NCBI RefSeq assembly: GCF_000014965.1
Contig: NC_008554.1
Coordinates: 1,724,001 to 1,788,000 of the forward strand
Length of the DNA stretch: 64,000 bases
DNA from: Syntrophobacter fumaroxidans MPOB
GTDB lineage: Bacteria > Desulfobacterota > Syntrophobacteria > Syntrophobacterales > Syntrophobacteraceae
Direction: 5' to 3'
Part shown: positions 35,652 to 47,361 of the stretch, piece by piece
Numbering within the stretch: the first letter of the stretch is position 1
How the letters are laid out: every line of letters begins with the position of its first letter
Made by a program: the position numbers and the translations under genes
Notes under the pieces: generated by a model
The model's database searches: none
Told to the model about the DNA's origin: nothing
Seen by the model: the letters and a program-made list of their open reading frames with translations, nothing else

Positions 35652-37592
35652 TTGACAGAACTTCAAACGAGCACTTTGCTCTCTCAGATTGACAGGCCGA
35701 GCCAGCTGAGGCAGCTCACACCTGCTCAGCTCCAGCAGCTCGCCCAGGAAATTCGCGAGACTCTGATCCAAACCGTTTCCAGGAACGGCGGTCACCTCGC
35801 TCCCAATCTCGGGGTCGTTGAGCTCACTATTGCCCTGCATTACGTGTTCGACTCCGCTTGCGACCGCATCATCTGGGATGTCGGGCATCAGGCCTATGCA
35901 CACAAGCTGGTCACCGGGCGGCGCGCTCAATTCCACACGCTTCGCCAGTATGGCGGCATCAGCGGCTTTCCCAAGCGGTCCGAAAGCAAGTACGACGCCT
36001 TCGGCACGGGACATTCCGGCACCTCGATTTCGGCGGCGCTCGGGATGACCGCTGCTCACTCGTTGAAAGACAGCCCGTGCCGGGCCATCGCCGTGATCGG
36101 AGACGGGAGCATGACCGGGGGAATGGCGTTCGAGGCCCTCAATCATGCCGGCGACCTGGCCAAGAACCTGATCGTCGTCCTGAACGATAACGAGATGTCC
36201 ATCTCCCCGAACGTGGGAGCGCTTTCCGCTTTCCTGAGCAGAAAGCTTTCGACCAAGAGCCTCATGAACCTCAAGAAGGAGATGGAGCGATTCGTCAGGA
36301 CAATTCCCGGCCTGGGCACCAACATCATCCAAATCGTCAAGCGCAGCATGGATTCGCTCGTCACTTTCTTCACCCCGGGCATGCTGTTCCAGGCGCTTGA
36401 TTTTCATTACATCGGCCCCATCAAAGGGCATCGACTGGACCGGCTGATCGAGACACTCCGGACGGCACGCGAAATCGAGGGGCCGGTGCTGATCCATGTC
36501 ATGACCGAGAAGGGCCGGGGTTATCCTCCGGCGGAGATCGACCCGACCAGCTTCCACGGCGTGGGCGCTTTCGACATCGCCACGGGCAAGAGCCTGAAAT
36601 CGGAGCTGAAAAGCCCGCCGTCCTACACGAAGGTGTTCGGCGACACGATCTCCCGTCTTGCCTACGACGATTTCAAGGTGGTCGCCATCACCGCCGCGAT
36701 GCTCCAGGGAACGGGCCTTGAATGCTATTCGGAACGGTTCCCCGATCGATTCTTCGATGTGGGGATCGCGGAACAGCATGCCGTGACGTTTGCCGCCGGC
36801 ATGGCCGCGGAAGGCTTCAAACCGGTGGTCGCCGTCTATTCCACTTTCCTTCAGCGCGCCTTCGATCAAATCGTCCACGACGTCTGCCTTCAGAACCTTC
36901 CCGTGGTCTTCGCGATGGACCGCGGAGGCCTTGTGGGCGAGGACGGACCGACTCACCACGGGGTTTTCGATCTGTCTTTCCTGAGGATCATTCCCAACAT
37001 GATCCTCATGGCCCCCAAGGATGAGAATGAGCTGCAGCACATGTTGAAGACGGCTCTCGATCACCATGGACCGGCAGCCGTTCGATATCCCCGCGGGAAC
37101 GGCTACGGCGTCGCGATGGACAAGAACCCCGAAACGCTGCCCGTCGGCAAGGGAGAGCTTCTTCGCGAGGGAGAGGACATTCTGCTGATCGGGATCGGTA
37201 CGACCGTATACCCCGCCATGGAAGCGGCGCAGCGACTGGAGCGTCAGGGAATCAGCGCGGCCGTGATCAACGCGCGGTTCGTCAAACCCCTGGACCAGGA
37301 CCTTATTTTCGATTGGGCCAGGAAGATCGGGAAGATCGTGACCATCGAAGAAAACGTGCTCCAGGGAGGGTTCGGCAGCGCCGTACTGGAAATGTTGCAG
37401 GAGATTTCATTCTCCCCGAAGTCTTTCGTGCGCCTGGGAATTCCCGACACGTTCGTGGTCCATGGCCCGCAGAGCACGCTTCGAAACCTTTATGGAATCG
37501 ATGCGGACGGTATAGAAAACGCCGCATTGAACCTGCTGAACACGCGCGATGGCCAAATCCTCCACGCGATTGGACAAGTTGCTCGTCGATAG
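35652..37592 (+). CDS. dxs: 1-deoxy-D-xylulose-5-phosphate synthase
   Basis: Thiamine-diphosphate enzyme (646 residues) that makes DXP from pyruvate and glyceraldehyde 3-phosphate, the first step of the MEP pathway. It has [14 protein letters not shown], the ThDP motif [18 protein letters not shown] to [15 protein letters not shown], and [18 protein letters not shown] with the catalytic Glu. The start is TTG 35652 with AAGGTGG upstream. Its 3' end overlaps the tlyA start by 44 bases. Confidence 0.95.
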   Translation: MTELQTSTLLSQIDRPSQLRQLTPAQLQQLAQEIRETLIQTVSRNGGHLAPNLGVVELTIALHYVFDSACDRIIWDVGHQAYAHKLVTGRRAQFHTLRQYGGISGFPKRSESKYDAFGTGHSGTSISAALGMTAAHSLKDSPCRAIAVIGDGSMTGGMAFEALNHAGDLAKNLIVVLNDNEMSISPNVGALSAFLSRKLSTKSLMNLKKEMERFVRTIPGLGTNIIQIVKRSMDSLVTFFTPGMLFQALDFHYIGPIKGHRLDRLIETLRTAREIEGPVLIHVMTEKGRGYPPAEIDPTSFHGVGAFDIATGKSLKSELKSPPSYTKVFGDTISRLAYDDFKVVAITAAMLQGTGLECYSERFPDRFFDVGIAEQHAVTFAAGMAAEGFKPVVAVYSTFLQRAFDQIVHDVCLQNLPVVFAMDRGGLVGEDGPTHHGVFDLSFLRIIPNMILMAPKDENELQHMLKTALDHHGPAAVRYPRGNGYGVAMDKNPETLPVGKGELLREGEDILLIGIGTTVYPAMEAAQRLERQGISAAVINARFVKPLDQDLIFDWARKIGKIVTIEENVLQGGFGSAVLEMLQEISFSPKSFVRLGIPDTFVVHGPQSTLRNLYGIDADGIENAALNLLNTRDGQILHAIGQVARR

Positions 37593-38301
37593 GGGTCTCA
37601 CCGCGAGCCGGGAACGGGCGCAGGCGCTGATCCTTGCGGCCAGGGTGCTCGTGGACGGCCGCAAAGTGACGAAGACCGGACAGCAGGTGTCCGTCGACTC
37701 GAAAATCGAGTTGACGGGCGCGGACATGCCCTACGTGAGCCGTGGGGGGCTGAAGCTGGAGCACGCCATCGCGACGTTCGGGATCGGCGTGGAAGGCATG
37801 GTGGCCATGGATGTCGGAGCTTCCACGGGGGGATTCGTCGATTGCCTGCTGCAGCGCGGCGCAAGAAGAGTTTACGCGGTCGACGTCGGTTACGGGCAAC
37901 TGGCCTGGAAATTGAGGCAGGACCCGAGGGTGGTTGTCCTCGAAAAGCATAACATCCGGTTCCTCCCCCGCGACCTGGTGCCGGAAGCGGTGCAGGTGGC
38001 GACGATGGATACTTCGTTCATTTCGCTCAAGCTCGTGATCCCCGCCGTGATCCCGTTTCTCGCCCGCGGTGCGCGATTGATCGCCCTGATCAAACCTCAA
38101 TTCGAGGTCGGGCGGTCTCAGGTCGGCAAAGGGGGAGTGGTAAAGGATCCGGAGCTTCACCGCCGGGTATGTGAGTCCATCACGGAGTTCTGTCGCGAAT
38201 CGGGCTTCACCGCCATCGACGTCACGCCCTCCCCTGTTCTGGGTCCCAAGGGAAACAGGGAGTTTCTCCTGGCGGCCCTGTTCAGCCCGGGCACCCCCTG
38301 A
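37549..38301 (+). CDS. tlyA: TlyA-family rRNA 2'-O-methyltransferase
   Basis: Protein of 250 residues with an N-terminal S4 RNA-binding domain ([22 protein letters not shown]) and an FtsJ-type SAM methyltransferase domain ([22 protein letters not shown], then [12 protein letters not shown] and [10 protein letters not shown]). TlyA proteins methylate rRNA cytidines; haemolysin activity is an old name only. It starts inside the end of dxs, so coupled translation is likely. Confidence 0.92.
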   Translation: MAKSSTRLDKLLVDRGLTASRERAQALILAARVLVDGRKVTKTGQQVSVDSKIELTGADMPYVSRGGLKLEHAIATFGIGVEGMVAMDVGASTGGFVDCLLQRGARRVYAVDVGYGQLAWKLRQDPRVVVLEKHNIRFLPRDLVPEAVQVATMDTSFISLKLVIPAVIPFLARGARLIALIKPQFEVGRSQVGKGGVVKDPELHRRVCESITEFCRESGFTAIDVTPSPVLGPKGNREFLLAALFSPGTP

Positions 38302-38330
38302 GCCTTGCGGCACAGGAAGACCGGAGCATC

Positions 38331-38804
38331 ATGCAGATCCACCTCGTGTTTGTCGGGAAAACGGTCTTTCCGGATGTCGAAACGGGCATCGAGCGTTACG
38401 TGTCCCGGCTCAACCACTACCTGCCCACCCGGATTCACTACGTCAAGGCCGAGAAGATTCCTCCGCGGGGGATGGAATCCGCCGTCCTGGAAAAGGAATG
38501 TGAACGTATCTTGAAGCTGATCGGCGGGAAGAGCAATCAGCTGATCGTGTGGGACAGGACTGGAAAGCACCTGGACTCGCTGGAGTTCGCACGAGTCCTC
38601 GAGCGATTGAGCAATGGGGGCACCGGGGCGGTTTGGATGATCATCGGCGGGCCCCTGGGGATTTCCCGTGAACTCAGGGACAGGGCGAACCTGGTTCTGG
38701 CCTTGTCTGAAATGACCTTTCCTCACGACCTGGCCCGCCTTATCGTGGCCGAACAGCTTTACCGGGCATTCACCATCATCAGGGGCGAACCCTATCACAA
38801 ATGA
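38331..38804 (+). CDS. rlmH: 23S rRNA (pseudouridine-1915-N3) methyltransferase
   Basis: SPOUT-fold methyltransferase of 157 residues. Diagnostic segments are IWDRTGK-like IVWDRTGKHLDSLEFA, MIIGGPLGISRELRDRAN (the SAM knot) and the C-terminal LSEMTFPHDLARLIVAEQLYRAFTIIRGEPYHK region. Final gene of the xseA to rlmH series, 29 bases after tlyA. Confidence 0.95.
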   Translation: MQIHLVFVGKTVFPDVETGIERYVSRLNHYLPTRIHYVKAEKIPPRGMESAVLEKECERILKLIGGKSNQLIVWDRTGKHLDSLEFARVLERLSNGGTGAVWMIIGGPLGISRELRDRANLVLALSEMTFPHDLARLIVAEQLYRAFTIIRGEPYHK

Positions 38805-38854
38805 AAGCCCGGCGCTCCACCCGACCGGCCACGACGCCCGCCGTCCCCACAGTA

Positions 38855-39073
38855 TCAGACGGACTGTACTTCCGTGACCTCGGGAACATTCTCCTTGACC
38901 ACCCGCTCAATGCCGGCCTTCAGGGTCATCTGGCTCATGGGGCAGCCGTGGCAGGCTCCCGTCAGGCGCACTTTGACAACGGTTCCCTGAACGTCGACCA
39001 ACTCCACGCTTCCGCCATCGCGCTCGAGCATCGGCCTTATCTTGGCCAGCGCTTCTTCCACTTTCTTCCTCAT
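38855..39073 (-). CDS. NifU-like C-terminal domain protein
   Basis: Iron-sulfur cluster scaffold-type protein of 72 residues, only the NifU C-terminal domain. The CHGCPMSQMTLKAGIE stretch (about 41-56) has the CxxC cluster ligands, preceded by the usual IRPMLERDGGSVELVDV. It probably carries Fe-S clusters to apoproteins. AAGGAG lies before ATG 39073. It converges on rlmH and is divergent from hpt. Confidence 0.93.
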   Translation of the reverse strand: MRKKVEEALAKIRPMLERDGGSVELVDVQGTVVKVRLTGACHGCPMSQMTLKAGIERVVKENVPEVTEVQSV

Positions 39074-39265
39074 ACCTGCTCCTTGTGTTTTTAAGGTGAG
39101 CGATCCAAGTGTTTATATTCGCTTGCCGCTTCAAAATCAAGGAAAAGGGCACTGGGACCGCTCATCGCGGGTTCCCGCCGGGCGCACCCGGACCGCACGT
39201 CGTCGGGAGATCTTCGGCTGTTGGCAAAACTGATATTGATACTGAGCAGTTAACGCTAAACTGCA

Positions 39266-39294
39266 TTGATCTTTCGTTTCCTTTTCGCTATTAT
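39266..39294 (+). promoter_or_regulatory. Putative promoter of hpt
   Basis: TTGATC (39266-39271) and TATTAT (39289-39294), 17 bases apart. The -10 box contains the in-frame ATG at 39293, so that codon cannot be the start if this promoter is used. A CAGTT/AACTG inverted repeat (39247-39263) lies just upstream. Confidence 0.6.
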
Positions 39295-39328
39295 GTTTCG
39301 GATGTTCGGTCTGATACTTCAACGGGAG

Positions 39329-39874
39329 ATGAGCAGGGAGGGGAGGTTGGAGAACTACCGACTGGTCGAACGCATTGATCCCCACGGGGTGACGAAGCTC
39401 GTGAGTGAACTGGCCGATCGCATCAATCGGGACTATGAGGGACGGAGCCTGCTGGTCATCGGCATCCTCAAAGGGTCTTTCATCTTCATGGCCGACCTGG
39501 TGCGAAGGTTATCCCTTCCCGTGAAGCTGGATTTCGTGCGGCTCGCGAGTTACGGAGACAAAGCCGAGTCGAGCGGGCGGGTGCAGATCACCAAGCGTAT
39601 CGAACTGCCGGTCCAGGGACATCACGTCCTGGTGGTGGAAGACATCATCGACACGGGCGTCACTCTGAAGTGGTTTCTGGAACATCTCCGCGAACACCGG
39701 CCGGAGTCGGTGAGGGTGTGCGCACTGATCGACAAGCGTGAACGGCGCGAGGTTGAAGTCCCATTGGACTACGTGGGCATTTCCGTCGAAAAGGGCTTTC
39801 TCGTCGGTTATGGTCTGGATTTCTCGGAGAAGCACCGGAACCTCCCCGGCATTTTCGAGGTGTGTTTCGAATAG
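39329..39874 (+). CDS. hpt: Hypoxanthine phosphoribosyltransferase
   Basis: Purine salvage enzyme of 181 residues making IMP (and GMP) from base and PRPP. The PRPP-binding motif is VLVVEDIIDTGVTLKW (about 110-125); GILKGSFIFMADLVRRL and the C-terminal KGFLVGYGLDFSEKHRNLP complete the family pattern. The frame stays open to 39266, but the promoter boxes lie there and ATG 39329 gives the normal family length. The ribosome-binding site is not ideal (GGGAG directly before ATG). Confidence 0.9.
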   Translation: MSREGRLENYRLVERIDPHGVTKLVSELADRINRDYEGRSLLVIGILKGSFIFMADLVRRLSLPVKLDFVRLASYGDKAESSGRVQITKRIELPVQGHHVLVVEDIIDTGVTLKWFLEHLREHRPESVRVCALIDKRERREVEVPLDYVGISVEKGFLVGYGLDFSEKHRNLPGIFEVCFE

Positions 39875-39951
39875 GCGGCAATGGGGGCGGAAGTCCCGGC
39901 TGCATTGGAATTAATGAATGATCGACCGACAATGCGAAAGGGAGAACCTGC

Positions 39952-40698
39952 ATGATTGTTGTGTGTGAGTCTTGCAGCACGAAGTTTCGTCTGGATCCGA
40001 CAAAACTGAAGGGAACCAGGACCAAGGTCAGATGTTCGCGCTGCGGCCATACCTTCACAGTCGAGCGGCCCGAGGAGGATGATCTCATTCCCTCCCAGCT
40101 CACGGATGGTGAAAGCGAGGAGGACTTCCCCGTAGAGGAACGGCCTCTGCCGGCCCCTCCTCCGCCCCCGGTGAGACGATTCCGGCTCCGTCGGCTGGTC
40201 GGCTGGTTCGTGATCGCGTTGATCCTGGGGGGCGGAGTCTACTGGCTCACGGACCAACAGGTTCCCCCTGGCCCCGGAAGCGGGCGCGTCTCCAAGGAAG
40301 CGGAACAGCCCAACGTGACCATATCGGATACGCTGCAGGCGTACTTTCTTCAGAATGCCCATGCGGGGCAGGTCTTTGTGGTGGAAGGAGAGGTGACCAA
40401 CGAATCGAAGAAACCGGTCAGCTTTGTTCTGCTGGAGGGCAAACTCTACACCACCGACAACCAGGTTGTCCAAAAGCAGCGGTGCTATTCGGGGAACATC
40501 ATGAGCCGCGAGGAAATCGCCCGCCTCGGGCTCACGGAAATACAGAACAGAATGATGAACCGGGAAGGCAAGAACCTGAAGAACGTCCGGATTCCCGCAT
40601 CCAATCGAGTGCCATTCATGCTGGTCTTCCATAACCTTCCCGAGTTGGCAACCCTTGGAGATTACAGCGTTGAGGTGGTCAGCTCGAAGTACGATTGA
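39952..40698 (+). CDS. Zinc-ribbon membrane protein (MJ0042 / DUF3426-like)
   Basis: Protein of 248 residues. An N-terminal MJ0042-type zinc finger (CESCSTKFRLD, then VRCSRCGHTFTV; two CxxC pairs) is followed by an acidic and Pro-rich linker, one transmembrane helix (about 85-101, WFVIALILGGGVYWL) and a DUF3426-like domain (about 120-245) predicted to be on the outer face. Function unknown; the family is common in Proteobacteria and related phyla. AAAGGGAG precedes ATG 39952. Confidence 0.85.
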   Translation: MIVVCESCSTKFRLDPTKLKGTRTKVRCSRCGHTFTVERPEEDDLIPSQLTDGESEEDFPVEERPLPAPPPPPVRRFRLRRLVGWFVIALILGGGVYWLTDQQVPPGPGSGRVSKEAEQPNVTISDTLQAYFLQNAHAGQVFVVEGEVTNESKKPVSFVLLEGKLYTTDNQVVQKQRCYSGNIMSREEIARLGLTEIQNRMMNREGKNLKNVRIPASNRVPFMLVFHNLPELATLGDYSVEVVSSKYD

Positions 40699-40792
40699 TC
40701 CAACCCCAGCCTGACTTTTTCGTTTCCCGAAACGGGAAACAGAGGAGTCTGGCTCTCTTTGCTTCGCCAACTTATTGAACTGCCCAAAGGAA

Positions 40793-40821
40793 TTGACAAA
40801 CGCACTTTTTCAAGGTAAAGA
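40793..40821 (+). promoter_or_regulatory. Putative promoter of serS
   Basis: Consensus TTGACA (40793-40798) and a weaker TAAAGA (40816-40821) with 17-base spacing, leaving a leader of about 60 bases. No T-box elements are apparent. Confidence 0.5.
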
Positions 40822-40852
40822 GACTCTAATTTCAACCTCTTGATAACTGTAA

Positions 40853-42160
<1,308 letters not shown>

Positions 42161-42197
42161 GATCGTCGAATACACCAATCCTCAAGGAGTTTGGAAC

Positions 42198-42488
42198 ATG
42201 ACTAAGAGCGAACTCATCGAAACGTTGGCCAAGGCCGAAGGAATCACCCTGAAAGCTGCCGAGACGGCCGTCAACGTTGCATTCCAGAGCATGGAAAATG
42301 CTCTCATTCGGTCGGATCGCCTGGAAATCCGCGGCTTTGGAAGCTTTAAGGTCAAGAACTACGAAGGCTATAAGGGCAGGAACCCCAAAACCGGTGAGCT
42401 CATAGAAGTCAATTCCAAGAAGCTGCCGTTCTTCAAGGTGGGCAAGGAGCTCAAGGAGCGCGTAAACGGCTCCGAAGGCGAGTCGTAA
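42198..42488 (+). CDS. HU/IHF-family DNA-binding protein (IHF-like)
   Basis: Nucleoid protein of 96 residues. MTKSELIETLAKAEGITLKAA, then RLEIRGFGSFKVK and the DNA-intercalating arm GRNPKTGELIEV are diagnostic; the KLPFFKVGKELKERV end is IHF-beta-like. AAGGAG lies upstream of ATG 42198; an in-frame ATG at 42153 overlaps serS and is rejected. It follows serS by 37 bases and is closed by a strong hairpin. Confidence 0.92.
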   Translation: MTKSELIETLAKAEGITLKAAETAVNVAFQSMENALIRSDRLEIRGFGSFKVKNYEGYKGRNPKTGELIEVNSKKLPFFKVGKELKERVNGSEGES

Positions 42489-42527
42489 AAACGCCTTGCG
42501 ACGACGCGGCGTCCAATGAAACACCAT

Positions 42528-42559
42528 GCCGCCCGAGGTTTGACGGAACCTCGGGCGGC
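42528..42559 (+). terminator. Strong hairpin, probable bidirectional terminator
   Basis: A perfect 13-bp stem (GCCGCCCGAGGTT with AACCTCGGGCGGC) and a six-base loop lie between the IHF-like gene and the convergent membrane-protein gene. No long T-run follows on either side, so termination efficiency is uncertain. Confidence 0.6.
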
Positions 42560-42608
42560 GGTAGCGTTTCCACCAGCTCTTCAGCCTTCGAAATGCCGGT
42601 TTCTCAAC

Positions 42609-42953
42609 CTATTCGCTCACGAATAGAAAATACAGGTTCACCACCAACAAACCCAGAGTTCCTCCCACGAACGTGAGGATGTCCCTGAGCGGCATGGTTT
42701 CTCCCGGAGGTGAAATCGTCGCCTGTGCCAGGAACAGGAAAGCCACAAACGACCCGAGTGCCAGCAGAATGCGGAAGCGTCTCTTCCAGACCAGGAGCCC
42801 CAGGATCGGAAGCCCCACCAACCACACATAGGGATTCCTTATCACGGCCTTGGGATCGAGTTGGCGGACAGCGTTCAAAATAGTCGGGAAATCCCACGCC
42901 ACAAAGAACTTCACCAGGTGGTCCCAATATTCTTTCACGTTCAGGCCCCCCAT
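42609..42953 (-). CDS. Small membrane protein, hypothetical
   Basis: Protein of 114 residues with three predicted helices (PYVWLVGLPILGLLVWKR, ILLALGSFVAFLFLAQA and FVGGTLGLLVVNLYFLFVS). No recognised family. Start either ATG 42953 or the GTG five codons later (42938). It overlaps the end of the acylphosphatase gene, so the two and ligA form a minus-strand unit. Confidence 0.7.
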   Translation of the reverse strand: MGGLNVKEYWDHLVKFFVAWDFPTILNAVRQLDPKAVIRNPYVWLVGLPILGLLVWKRRFRILLALGSFVAFLFLAQATISPPGETMPLRDILTFVGGTLGLLVVNLYFLFVSE

Positions 42954-43234
42954 CTTCCAAAGGTTATTTCGAATCGGACAAATTCTCCCCGGAAATCTTC
43001 CTCCCTCACTTCCACTTCGGTCACGCGACTCATGGGACTGCCTTTCCGGCACCATTCGACCATCCGTGCGACCTTGTCGGCATCCCCCTCGAATACGGCT
43101 TCGACCCTGCCGTCCGGGAGGTTTCTGACCCATCCGCCGATGCCCAGGTGGTAGGCCGCCTCTTGCGTATAGGCACGGAAGGCCACACCATGCACCCGCC
43201 CCGATATCCACACGTGGGCGCGCCGTTTATCCAT
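42941..43234 (-). CDS. acyP: Acylphosphatase
   Basis: Ninety-seven-residue acylphosphatase hydrolysing carboxyl-phosphate bonds. The active-site loop is GRVHGVAFRAYTQ (about 11-23, with the phosphate-binding Arg) and the catalytic Asn is in GGWVRNLPDGRVEAVFEG. GGAGGGGAGAAGG precedes ATG 43234. One position is unusual: GVAFRAY where most family members have GV[WG]FR. Confidence 0.93.
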   Translation of the reverse strand: MDKRRAHVWISGRVHGVAFRAYTQEAAYHLGIGGWVRNLPDGRVEAVFEGDADKVARMVEWCRKGSPMSRVTEVEVREEDFRGEFVRFEITFGRWGA

Positions 43235-43268
43235 GATTCCCTTCTCCCCTCCAGGGAACTTGTGACGA

Positions 43269-45365
<2,097 letters not shown>

Positions 45366-45459
45366 TTACCGCCGGTCCCCGCCCGCTCCGGCACGTACCG
45401 ACCCGCTTCGGGGAGAGTTGGAAATGCTTGAAGGCAGGTACGGCCGTCACGCAAACGGC

Positions 45460-46254
45460 TCACTCTTCTTTCATCCTCCGGGCAACCACCGAAAGCACGG
45501 CGTCCACCACTTTCTCCCTGGTCTCCAGGAACCTCGGCTCTCTGTACCCGTGCACCCAGTGCATCGAATGCAGCTCATCGGAAACGGTCAGAACCACAGC
45601 CAGCCGAATCTGCCTGAAAGCGGCCACGGTGAGCAGAGCCGACGTCTCCATGTCCACGGCCAGGACACCGGAATTCTGGTACTGCAACACCTTCCGACGA
45701 GTTTCACGATAAGGGGCGTCGGTAGTCCAGACAGACCCCTCGTGTACCTTGACCCCCCTCGCCGACAGGTCCGCAATGAGCGAATCGCGAAGCTCATTGG
45801 AAGGTCCCCGTAAAGCGTCGCCTCCCAGGGGATAATGATCGGACGTCCCCTCTTCACTGACCGCGGTGTCGGGGACGACCACGTCCCCAACGCTCACCCG
45901 CCCCTGAAGAGACCCGCACCAGCCGACCGCAAAAACCTTTCTCACCCCCAATGCGATCATCTTCTCCAATACCATGACGGCCTGCGGAGCGCCGAGCATC
46001 GGCCCGACCAGTGCAATCGGCACCCCTCCATATTCTCCCGCGTATGCATCGGAGAGATAGATCCTGTTGTTCATGCTGGGACGTTGAGGAAAACGACTGG
46101 AAAAAACTTCCAGGTCAAGAGGGGTAAAGATCAACACGGCCGCCGGCGGCAAAGCTTTTTCCCGCTTTCCCTTCCGAGGTTCTATGAGGGCCAGGTTCTC
46201 ATCCGTTTCCATTGCAGCGGCAGAAGCGTCTGTTGGAATTGCGAGCCCGCTCAT
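45460..46254 (-). CDS. Nucleoside phosphorylase (PNP/UDP family)
   Basis: Phosphorylase-superfamily protein of up to 264 residues, cleaving purine or uridine nucleosides with phosphate, or a related hydrolase. VLIFTPLDLEVFSSRF begins the domain; GVRKVFAVGWCGSLQG and AVDMETSALLTVAAF (with the ribose-contact Met-Glu) are the conserved parts. Substrate not assignable. ATG 46254 touches the 3' foot of a hairpin and has no ribosome-binding site; ATG 46212 (METDENL) is an alternative start. Confidence 0.85.
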   Translation of the reverse strand: MSGLAIPTDASAAAMETDENLALIEPRKGKREKALPPAAVLIFTPLDLEVFSSRFPQRPSMNNRIYLSDAYAGEYGGVPIALVGPMLGAPQAVMVLEKMIALGVRKVFAVGWCGSLQGRVSVGDVVVPDTAVSEEGTSDHYPLGGDALRGPSNELRDSLIADLSARGVKVHEGSVWTTDAPYRETRRKVLQYQNSGVLAVDMETSALLTVAAFRQIRLAVVLTVSDELHSMHWVHGYREPRFLETREKVVDAVLSVVARRMKEE

Positions 46255-46292
46255 GGACCCCGTTCCCGGAAAACTCCGGGTAACGGGGTCCT
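46255..46292 (-). terminator. Hairpin between the HU gene and the nucleoside phosphorylase gene
   Basis: GGACCCCGTT and AACGGGGTCC arms with an inner CCCGG/CCGGG pair make a long, nearly perfect stem. It is the likely end of the HU transcript, although no T-run follows. It abuts the first possible phosphorylase start codon. Confidence 0.6.
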
Positions 46293-46303
46293 TAAGAAGT
46301 CTC

Positions 46304-46576
46304 TTATTTGATCGCGTCTCTGAGCTTGTTGCCGGCCTTGAACCTCACCACCTTCGAAGCAGGAATGGTGATGGCCTGACCGGTTCGGGGATTGCGGCCT
46401 TCGCGCTTGGCCCGCTTGGCCACGTCGAACGTTCCGAAACCCACCAGGGTGATCTTGTCACCCTTGGCAAGTGCCGCACTGACGGCCGCGATAAGATTGT
46501 TCAGAGCCTTTTCCGCAGCGGCTTTGGTGATGCCCGTTCCATCGGCCATTTTGATAACCAGATCGGCTTTCGTCAT
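46304..46576 (-). CDS. hup: HU-family DNA-binding protein
   Basis: Histone-like protein of 90 residues, the standard HU length. MTKADLVIKMADGTGITKAAA, DKITLVGFGTFDVAKR and the beta arm GRNPRTGQAITIPASKVVRF are diagnostic. AAGGAGGAGG precedes ATG 46576. It has its own promoter (46681-46708) and hairpin end (46255-46292), so it is probably monocistronic and highly expressed. Confidence 0.95.
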   Translation of the reverse strand: MTKADLVIKMADGTGITKAAAEKALNNLIAAVSAALAKGDKITLVGFGTFDVAKRAKREGRNPRTGQAITIPASKVVRFKAGNKLRDAIK

Positions 46577-46680
46577 GTGGACCTCCTCCTCCTTAAGTTT
46601 AACGAATACGCAATGTATTGCCCCGGGATTATGAACCTAAATCACAAAAGTACCTTTACTCCAGCCCCTTTCGGTAGGCA

Positions 46681-46708
46681 ATTATACTTACCTCAATGCC
46701 CTTAGCAA
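46681..46708 (-). promoter_or_regulatory. Promoter of the HU gene
   Basis: Minus-strand TTGCTA (46708-46703) and perfect TATAAT (46686-46681), 16 bases apart, giving a leader of about 100 bases. Confidence 0.65.
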
Positions 46709-47146
46709 GCACTAAATCGCCGACGAATCGGCTCAGACCATCTTTTTACGCGGATTGACAACTCGTTCGGCCGGCGCACATTAATGACTACGCACTGTTT
46801 TTTCATTAATGCCCGTGATGCGGCAGAGTTGTGGTCATTGCCCCTTATTCCTTGATGCATAAGGCATTGGGGTGATTCGCCATGCGGCGAACCCGTCGAA
46901 CCTGAGTGTGGAGCGCGGCCCATTGCCGTCTTTGGCACGAATATTATTAATCATTATTAATGAAATTCACTTCCTGCGAGGCTCCGTGTACCGGGCGAGG
47001 AGAGTCCCTTCGAAGCGGCCGAGGACGTTGTCCCTCGCCCCTGGAACCTTTTGGTATGAGGGCCGTGATGTGGTCGCGGCGCACCCCGCAGCACGAGAAT
47101 ACCTCCCCCGGACCCTGTCTTCGTCAGGAGAGATGGGTGGATTTTA
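46709..47146. other. Region between the HU promoter and the dehydrogenase remnant
   Basis: About 440 bases without an intact gene. The composition is lower in GC around 46780-46970. It may include the original upstream region of the decayed dehydrogenase gene. Confidence 0.5.
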
Positions 47147-47361
47147 TGAAGCGGTTCCAGGGCGTCGACTGTCACCACAGCGAACATCTGTTGAACGACG
47201 AGGAGCGGAATGCGCGCGATACCGTCCGCCGCTGAGTCGAAGACCGTTATATGCCCAAGGTCGACGAATACTTCGACAAAGGGGTCTTCGACGTCGGCCT
47301 TGTCCCCGAGTTGGCCGAGCTCGGCATGTTCAGCCGCCCTTCGCCGGATCACTCCTCATGA
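47147..47361 (+). pseudogene. Decayed acyl-CoA (glutaryl-CoA-like) dehydrogenase N-terminus
   Basis: From ATG 47147 the frame reads MKRFQGVDCHHSEHLLNDEE and RNARDTVRR, meets TGA at 47233-47235, and then continues in the same frame with VEDRYMPKVDEYFDKGVF and DVGLVPELAELGMF before a stop at 47361. This matches the start of glutaryl-CoA-type dehydrogenases (LLTEEERMIRDTVRQFV followed by an M-P segment and LIPKLGELGLLG). Only about 70 codons are left; the FAD and catalytic parts are missing because the next gene, on the other strand, begins there. The TGA replaces a residue that is usually Phe, Trp or similar. Clear relic of a larger gene. Confidence 0.75.

Noticed and set aside
42609-43211. A longer version of the small membrane protein starting at 43211
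   Set aside because: The N-terminal 86 residues lie antisense-frame inside the acylphosphatase gene and are Arg/Gly-rich; the membrane protein begins near 42953.
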